From Candidatus Latescibacterota bacterium (lineage in GTDB: Bacteria > Latescibacterota > UBA2968 > UBA8231): a DNA stretch of 64,000 nucleotides. The DNA lies in assembly GCA_022826515.1 (NCBI GenBank), contig JAJDUT010000021.1, forward strand, positions 1 through 64,000, in the 5' to 3' direction. Numbering within the stretch: the first letter of the stretch is position 1; the number at the start of each line of letters is the position of its first letter. A model generated the notes under the pieces. The model was not told where the DNA came from, did no database searches, and worked only from the letters and a program-made list of their open reading frames with translations. Positions 58,832 through 64,000 of this stretch are shown here, one piece after another. The position numbers and the translations under genes were made by a program.

Positions 58832-59818
58832 ATGTACAGAGTAGGAGTCATCGGCTGTAGAGGCATTGGCAATCGGCACGCCCAAGGGGCCGAGAGCCTA
58901 AAAAACGCCGAGGTCGTGGCCGGTTGCGACCTCGTGCCAGAGCAACGCGACGAATTTGCCGCGCAGTTCAAGGCGACCAATCCCGGATTGGAGATGTACG
59001 CCGATTACCGAGAGATGCTGGAAAAGGCACAGCTCGACATCGTCACGGTAGCCACCGGCGACAACCGACACGCCGACCTAGTGGTGGCCGCGGCCGAAGC
59101 CGGTGCCAAGGGGATTTTCTGCGAAAAACCGCTGGCTACCAGCGTGGAGGACGCCGATCGCATGGTGGCGGCCGCAGAAAGCCACAACGCCTTGCTGTCG
59201 GTTGACCACACTCGCCACTGGATGCCCGTCTGGCATCGCTGCCACGAACTAGTGACCGAGGGCGAGATTGGCGACGTGAGAACAGTCTTGTGCGAGCACT
59301 ACGGCACGCGCTCAATGTTGTTCCGCAACGGCACTCACCTGCTCGACGCCATCATGTGGTACGCTGGCAGTACACCAGAGTGGCTCGTCGCCGAGCTGGA
59401 AGACGGGTACGAAGACTACAGCGAGTATCGCGGCGACGGCGGGCACGACCCCGCCACCGAGCCGAGCGCCAACGCCTACATCCACTTTGCCAACGGCGTG
59501 CGCGGGGTCTATCTCGGAGAAAAGCAAGCCCCCAACCGACTCGACTTCACCATATCGGGAACCACGGGGAATATTTTCATCGAGCGGGAAGGCGATGCGT
59601 ACATCGAGCGAGACGGAGAGCGAGAGTTGGTTGAACCGCGCCCGTGGGAAGTCGATGGAATCGCCGCGGGTGTGCACGAACTCGTGCGCGCGCTCGACGG
59701 CGAAGGCGAACTGTCGTGTACCGGCCGAGATGGTTTGACCGTTGTGGAGATGATGATCGCCTGCCTGCAATCGCAGCAGCAAAACAACGCAAAAGTCGCG
59801 CTGCCGCTGGTTCGGTAG
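58832..59818 (+). CDS. Gfo/Idh/MocA-family oxidoreductase
   Basis: The 328-residue dehydrogenase has the Rossmann motif VGVIGCRGIGNRHAQG, an IVTVATGDNRHADLV segment, and the EKP motif (FCEKPLATSVEDADRM). SVDHTRHWMPVWHRC marks the linker to the substrate domain. AAGGAGG is 5 nt before the ATG at 58832. The gene follows the AT-rich hairpin and is followed by a Kelch protein. It is the third member of this family in the window; all three are distinct in sequence. Confidence 0.87.
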   Translation: MYRVGVIGCRGIGNRHAQGAESLKNAEVVAGCDLVPEQRDEFAAQFKATNPGLEMYADYREMLEKAQLDIVTVATGDNRHADLVVAAAEAGAKGIFCEKPLATSVEDADRMVAAAESHNALLSVDHTRHWMPVWHRCHELVTEGEIGDVRTVLCEHYGTRSMLFRNGTHLLDAIMWYAGSTPEWLVAELEDGYEDYSEYRGDGGHDPATEPSANAYIHFANGVRGVYLGEKQAPNRLDFTISGTTGNIFIEREGDAYIERDGERELVEPRPWEVDGIAAGVHELVRALDGEGELSCTGRDGLTVVEMMIACLQSQQQNNAKVALPLVR

Positions 59819-59897
59819 GCCCGAGGACGCCAGACAAGAGAGCGGTTTCCCGGCAGAATTGGCTGCGCCACCACACTAACGACATCAGGAGTTGACC

Positions 59898-60824
59898 ATG
59901 GGAACTTGGATTCAACGCGCCCCTATGCCCACCCCCCGCCACGACCTGCAGTCCATTGCTGTCGATGGTACCATCTACGCCATTTCCGGTGCCGATGATC
60001 TCACGGTCGATGCGGTCGAGATCTACGATGTAGTTAGCGACACCTGGACCCAAGGACCGCCCATTCCCACTAAGCGAGGATGGCTGGGTGCCGCACGCAT
60101 CGGCCGCAGGATCTACGTGGCCGGCGGCAAAACCATCCGCACGCCTGAAGAGAAGAAAGCCTACGGCCACGACTACCATTTCACTTCCCGCGACAACTTG
60201 GAAATGCTCGACTTGGACGAGCAGACCTGGTCGGCGCTGGCACCCATGCCCGGCGGACCCCGCGCCGGCTTGGCCGTCACCGCCTGTCAAGACCAGATCT
60301 GGGCCATCGGCGGCAACACCATGCTCCGCGAAGACCCAGGCATCCGCGACCGCGTCGAAGTGTACGACATCGCCACCAACACTTGGACCCTAGGGCCGGC
60401 CCTGCCCCGCCCCACGCAGGGCCCCACCGTAGCGACTCACAACGGCCGCATCTACCTGACCGGCGGAATCAGCGACGAAGATCCACAGCGGCCCTGCCGC
60501 AGCGAGACCTATGTGCTCGATCCAGCAGTGGGCCGCTGGGAAGCGCTGGCACCGATGCCTACCGGACGCGAATCATCCGGCTCCTGCGTCCTGGGCGATC
60601 TGCTCTACACCTTCGGCGGCAAAGACCCGCACTACTCAGCGGCCACCGAAATCTACGACATCCGGGCCGACCGCTGGTTCGAAGACGCGCCCATGCCGGT
60701 GGGCAAGGCCTGGCTGTCGGCCTGCGTAGTGGACAAGCGACCGTTCGTCATGGGAGGGGCCCACAAATGGGAGGACCGAGAGGGATACAACTGGATCGCG
60801 GACCTACACGAGTTCGCGCCCTGA
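59898..60824 (+). CDS. Kelch-repeat protein
   Basis: The 308-residue protein is built of about six Kelch repeats, each with the pattern xxIYxxGG followed by a W about 15 residues on (for example GTIYAISGADDLTVDAVEIYD, GRRIYVAGGKTI, NGRIYLTGGISDED, LLYTFGGKDPHYS). It should form a single six-bladed beta-propeller. No signal peptide is present, so it may be cytoplasmic. AGGAG precedes the ATG. Kelch proteins of this kind include NanM-like sugar epimerases, so an enzymatic role on a sugar is possible. It converges on the M19 gene. Confidence 0.85.
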   Translation: MGTWIQRAPMPTPRHDLQSIAVDGTIYAISGADDLTVDAVEIYDVVSDTWTQGPPIPTKRGWLGAARIGRRIYVAGGKTIRTPEEKKAYGHDYHFTSRDNLEMLDLDEQTWSALAPMPGGPRAGLAVTACQDQIWAIGGNTMLREDPGIRDRVEVYDIATNTWTLGPALPRPTQGPTVATHNGRIYLTGGISDEDPQRPCRSETYVLDPAVGRWEALAPMPTGRESSGSCVLGDLLYTFGGKDPHYSAATEIYDIRADRWFEDAPMPVGKAWLSACVVDKRPFVMGGAHKWEDREGYNWIADLHEFAP

Positions 60825-60884
60825 CCGCAGTCCCACAGGTCGGCTGTGCGGCGACGGCCACTGCTATAGCCCTGCTCACTGGAT

Positions 60885-61892
60885 TCAGACGTTCCACACC
60901 CGCTCGAAGAGACTCATCCAGTTTCCGCCCAACAGCTTGGTGATCTCCTCGGCCCTGTACCCGCGATTGGCGAGCGCCTCCGCTAAGTTGGGGAACTCGG
61001 CCGGGCTATCGATCCCCTTTGGTTGAAAACTCAGCTCCGTGTACGGCACCGACCCATCGGCAAAGGTCGAGGGGAATTTCGTGCCCTGCTGCGATACGAT
61101 GTAATGCCAGAATTCGAGCGGCTGATCGTGGGTGGAATCCGTGCCGATGGCCACGTGATCGAGGCCGATCCGCTCCACCATGTCGTCGATGGCATCGACG
61201 AAATCCTCGACCGTCGAATCGAATCCCTTGGGAAGAAAGTTGGCGAACGACGTGGCACCCACGACGCCCCCCTTTTCGGCGAGGAGCTTGAGCGCCTCTT
61301 CTTCCTTGTTGCGCGGGTGGCCGCAAAAACTGCGGGCATTGGCATGGGTGATCGCAACCGGCTGCTCGGACATCTCAATGGCGTCCATCGTCGTCTTCGG
61401 GCCGACGTGCGACAAGTCGATGACAATGCCAAGCCGGTTCATCTCGCGCACTGCATCGACGCCGAAGTTGCTCAGGCCACAATCGTTCCGCTCCCAACAG
61501 CCGCTGCCCAGCAGATTGGTCTCGTGATAGGTCAGTTGAATCACCCGCACCCCGAGGGCGAGGAACAACCCCAGGCGATCCAACTCGTTCTCGATGGGCG
61601 AGGCGTTCTGAAAACTGAGGATGATCCCGGTTTTGCCGAGTTTCTTAGCGGCGTAAATGTCGGCCGTCTCCTTCACCTGCAAGATGTCTTGGCGCTCGCG
61701 AAAACGCCGCATCCACGCCGCTAGGTGCGCCATGGTCTGCACGAAATTCTCCCACGTTGCCACCGTGGCGTTGATGGCGGTGATATTGCCGACTCGCAAA
61801 CGCTCGAACACCGCGTCGCTCTCCCAGTTGCTGACGTTCAAACCGTCTATGACAATCGCCTCGTCGTAAACCTTTCTCGCTTCACTCGACAT
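60885..61892 (-). CDS. Membrane-dipeptidase (M19) family protein with altered metal site
   Basis: The 335-residue TIM-barrel protein matches M19 dipeptidases. Two metal ligands are kept: His162 in VIDLSHVGPKT and His183 in AITHANARSF. The usual HxD near the N-terminus (DGHND) is DGLNV here, and the bridging Glu is replaced in SFQNASPIEN, so the second metal site seems lost. This FQN variant forms a recognisable sub-branch whose activity may differ from classical dipeptide or D-Ala-D-Ala cleavage. It is co-directional with, and 61 nt downstream of, the M55 peptidase gene, suggesting a joint role in D-peptide turnover. Confidence 0.8.
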   Translation of the reverse strand: MSSEARKVYDEAIVIDGLNVSNWESDAVFERLRVGNITAINATVATWENFVQTMAHLAAWMRRFRERQDILQVKETADIYAAKKLGKTGIILSFQNASPIENELDRLGLFLALGVRVIQLTYHETNLLGSGCWERNDCGLSNFGVDAVREMNRLGIVIDLSHVGPKTTMDAIEMSEQPVAITHANARSFCGHPRNKEEEALKLLAEKGGVVGATSFANFLPKGFDSTVEDFVDAIDDMVERIGLDHVAIGTDSTHDQPLEFWHYIVSQQGTKFPSTFADGSVPYTELSFQPKGIDSPAEFPNLAEALANRGYRAEEITKLLGGNWMSLFERVWNV

Positions 61893-61953
61893 CGCTCAGC
61901 TCCTCGTTTAAACCTCGTTCCAATCCCGAACAGATCGCGCAGTGTGTCTTCGC

Positions 61954-62769
61954 TTAAGCATGAGGCCAGAATTGATTCCACGCGGTCAGCCAATCTTCTG
62001 CGCGGCTTTCAACCGAGAGCGGCCCCGTAATCTCAACGCCAGGTCGTCCCTTGAACTCGGCGAGTTGATCGACACTGGCGAGTTCGATTTTTATGGTCGT
62101 TGGCTTTGCCGGGACATACGGCTTAGTCTGGGTCAGATCGGCAAGCGCGTTTTTAGCCCCGTCTTCGATCAACTGACGAGCGCGGACGGGTGGTAGCTGG
62201 CGCGCGCTAAACCGACTCAGTCCCTTTTTAACAGCCACGGTTGGCAGCGCTTCGCCGAGCAGGACTTTGGCTTCTCGGCAGACGGCCTCATCGCCGGTAA
62301 CGAGGGCAATCGGCACCCCATAGTGCCCGTTGAGCGCGGCGTTGACGCCGGTCTCCCCGACGAGATCGTCGTTGAACCAAAGATTTCGATACTGGACGCT
62401 GGAGATGGTATGGCACAGCACCCCGTCGGGGGTGCCGTCGCGGGCGTGCATGCCGATGAGCAGGCAGGCGTCGCATCCTTGCTCCCACAACTCGTCGTAG
62501 CGTCCCCACCCATGATGGGCGACCCATTCGCAATCGGGATCAATTTTGTCGGGGATGAGCGAATTAAAGCTCCATCCTTTGCCCGCACCATGACAATCGA
62601 CCACGACAATTTCCGTCGCACCAGCGGCTTTGGCCCCGCGCACGGCGGCGTTGATTTCTTCCGTATAGAGCTGGCGGCCCTCTTCAAACATCGCGGCCCC
62701 ACCGCTGACCTGCTCCCATACCACAATGCCGCTTACACCTTCCATGTCAGACATGATCAACACGCGCAT
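61954..62769 (-). CDS. M55-family D-aminopeptidase (DppA-like)
   Basis: The 271-residue zinc D-aminopeptidase has metal ligands visible as Asp8 and Glu10 (MSDMEGVSG), His60 (VVDCHGAGKG), His108 (IGMHARDG) and Glu139 (VGETGVNAAL). The ATG at 62769 begins directly on the metal-binding strand. DppA-type enzymes release N-terminal D-amino acids, especially D-Ala, from peptides and form decamers. Together with the M19 homologue it suggests recycling of peptidoglycan-derived D-peptides. The upstream region contains only an inverted-repeat element before the divergent receptor gene. Confidence 0.88.
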   Translation of the reverse strand: MRVLIMSDMEGVSGIVVWEQVSGGAAMFEEGRQLYTEEINAAVRGAKAAGATEIVVVDCHGAGKGWSFNSLIPDKIDPDCEWVAHHGWGRYDELWEQGCDACLLIGMHARDGTPDGVLCHTISSVQYRNLWFNDDLVGETGVNAALNGHYGVPIALVTGDEAVCREAKVLLGEALPTVAVKKGLSRFSARQLPPVRARQLIEDGAKNALADLTQTKPYVPAKPTTIKIELASVDQLAEFKGRPGVEITGPLSVESRAEDWLTAWNQFWPHA

Positions 62770-63095
62770 TATTCGTTCTCCTCGTAGCGTCAGAATGTGA
62801 ATTTTAAGGATGCAACCGCTGGCGTATAAGATAGGGCTGAAACCGAAATGTCATAGCTTTTAACTGCTATTGCTGAGTACACGACACCTGACCTGAGTGG
62901 GCGTTTTTTAGTGTTGTCTTGGGGTCGCGGGCCTCTGGCCTGCAGGCGGGCAGGATGCCCGCGCTCCCAGGCAAAACCCTACTGTCGTGTACTTAGCTGT
63001 TCTTGTCAAAATCACTTATTTCACTGTGCTTTGTAGTTTAACATTTTTGTGCCGTTAGAGGCACAAAATCCATTCATCTTTAACGGGGAGGATCC
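62770..63095. other. 326-bp non-coding spacer between divergent genes
   Basis: I find no gene. It holds the inverted-repeat element at 62872-62997, which contains a GC-rich hairpin (GCGGGC / GCCCGC around AGGAT). An AT-richer stretch before the receptor gene includes a short dyad, GTGCC...GGCAC, near 63050. Promoters for both flanking genes must lie here, but no consensus stands out. Confidence 0.6.
62872..62997. repeat. 125-bp inverted-repeat element
   Basis: GCTGAGTACACGACA (62872-62886) and the reverse complement of 62983-62997 (GCTAAGTACACGACA) form 15-bp terminal repeats with one mismatch. The interior carries a GCGGGCAGGATGCCCGC palindrome. No target duplication was evident. Confidence 0.55.
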
Positions 63096-64000
63096 ATGCA
63101 ACCCTTTTTCCGCGCGTCGTTGGCCGCAGTGCTGCTGGCGACACTACCGGCCTGGGCCCAACAGGGCACCATCCAAGACGCCGTGACCGACGTCCTCAAG
63201 GCACTCGACATAGCGGCGCGACAAGAACAGGGCATTATCCGTGGCACGGTGACCGATGGCGAAGACGCCACGCCGCTGCCCAACGCCAATTTAAACCTAG
63301 TAGGCACTATGCGGGGCACGATGACCGGCGACGACGGCACCTTTTTCCTAGCGGTCTCGCCCGGCTCCTATACCCTACAAGCGACCTTCATCGGCTACCA
63401 AGCCGCCAAGCAAAGCGTCGAAGTCACTGTCGGGGAGACATCGACTGTTGATTTTTCCCTCAATGCTAGCCCCATCGCCCTGGGCGAAGAATTCGTCGTC
63501 GTCGGTTCGCGGACGGTGCGCACCGCTATTGAGACGCCGGCCCCGGTCGATGTCATCTCCGAACTCGAGATTCGCCAATCCGGCCAAACCGAGATCAACC
63601 AGACGCTGCGCCAATTGGCTCCCTCCTTCAACGCCTCGCATCAGACGATTTCCGACGGCACCGATCACATCAACCCAGCCAGCCTGCGCGGCTTGGGCCC
63701 CGACCAAGTGCTAGTGCTGATCAACGGCAAGCGCCGCCACTCCAGCGCCTTAGTACACGTCAACGGCACCTTCGGCCGCGGCACGGTGGGCGTCGATCTC
63801 AATTCCATTCCCAAAGCCGCGGTCGAGCGCATTGAGATTCTGCGCGACGGTGCCGCGGCCCAGTACGGCTCGGACGCCATCGCCGGAGTGATCAACATCG
63901 TCCTCAAAGACGACACCGAAGGAATCCAGATCAACAACTTGGTCGGCACTACGGGCGAAGGCGATGGCGATCAAGTCAAGACCGATGTAAACTATGGCTT
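63096..64000 (+). CDS. TonB-dependent receptor, 5' part (runs off window)
   Basis: About 301 codons are visible. A signal peptide ends near LPAWAQ. A carboxypeptidase-regulatory-like domain follows (GIIRGTVTDGEDATPLPNANL to FIGYQAAKQSVEVTV). The plug domain is seen as TLRQLAPSFNASH, SLRGLGPDQVLVLINGKRRH and AAAQYGSDAIAGVINIVLKDD, and the barrel begins after it. GGGGAGG precedes the ATG by 5 nt. The frame is open to the window edge. The RRHSSALVHVNGTFGRG insertion is typical of the large SusC-unrelated receptors of this type. There is no stop in view, so full length and substrate are unknown. Confidence 0.88.
   Translation, partial: MQPFFRASLAAVLLATLPAWAQQGTIQDAVTDVLKALDIAARQEQGIIRGTVTDGEDATPLPNANLNLVGTMRGTMTGDDGTFFLAVSPGSYTLQATFIGYQAAKQSVEVTVGETSTVDFSLNASPIALGEEFVVVGSRTVRTAIETPAPVDVISELEIRQSGQTEINQTLRQLAPSFNASHQTISDGTDHINPASLRGLGPDQVLVLINGKRRHSSALVHVNGTFGRGTVGVDLNSIPKAAVERIEILRDGAAAQYGSDAIAGVINIVLKDDTEGIQINNLVGTTGEGDGDQVKTDVNYG

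Noticed and set aside
1..64000. tRNA, rRNA or origin of replication
   Set aside because: I saw no cloverleaf-like segment with CCA context, no rRNA signature and no clustered DnaA boxes.

Overview
The window (about 58% GC by eye) looks like a chromosomal segment of an uncultured FCB-group bacterium, most plausibly a Latescibacterota-like lineage. This is an inference from gene content. Two secreted proteins end in FlgD-like/T9SS-type sorting domains with YPNPFNA-like motifs. TonB-dependent receptors occur, one next to a DUF4249 lipoprotein. There are many small-molecule catabolic families (Gfo/Idh/MocA oxidoreductases, phytanoyl-CoA dioxygenase, enolase-superfamily dehydratases, HpcH/HpaI aldolases, M55/M19 peptidases, gamma-glutamyltransferases) and tandem DUF6784/6785-like membrane proteins. 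I see no rRNA, tRNA or CRISPR array.

Layout. 1-1839: edge of an IS5-like element and a GmrSD-like DUF262/DUF1524 gene. 1897-10642: a mannonate-dehydratase-like enzyme convergent with a four-gene minus-strand operon (CotH-family protein, TonB receptor, DUF4249 lipoprotein, FG-GAP protein). 10715-17716: a DUF4143 ATPase, two tandem paralogous polytopic membrane proteins and a gamma-glutamyltransferase. 17934-32603: a defense island. It holds a type I restriction-modification system (hsdM, a small unknown ORF, a half-size hsdS, hsdR) interleaved with two OLD-like ATPase/TOPRIM genes, a HEPN/nucleotidyltransferase pair and an AlbA/HATPase protein. One OLD gene is cut by a 930-bp IS5-like element with a TAA target duplication. 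Several chimeric gene scraps and MITE-like repeats show repeated rearrangement here.

32611-34737: a three-gene minus-strand operon (epimerase, CBM9/DOMON-like secreted protein, peroxiredoxin-like lipoprotein). The last gene has an in-frame UGA exactly where the peroxidatic cysteine should be, followed by a bacterial SECIS-like hairpin. I read it as a selenoprotein. 34983-45032: two sugar ABC transporters in one transcriptional direction. The first has been split by an Rpn-type nuclease gene, a partial permease duplication and a 13-repeat WD40 protein. The second is a complete RbsB/RbsC/RbsA-type set.

45157-60824: scattered catabolic genes (epimerase, gamma-glutamyltransferase, galactonate-dehydratase-like enzyme, three Gfo/Idh/MocA enzymes, sugar isomerase, PhyH dioxygenase, two HpcH aldolases, transaldolase-like protein, Kelch protein), plus a second DUF4143 ATPase with a striking operator-promoter and the scar of a DUF433/DUF5615 toxin-antitoxin pair. 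60885-62769: an M55 D-aminopeptidase and an M19 dipeptidase homologue. 63096-64000: the 5' part of a second TonB receptor running off the window.

Taken together the non-defense genes describe an organism that scavenges sugars, sugar acids and peptides through outer-membrane receptors and ABC transporters. The middle is a plastic defense hot spot.
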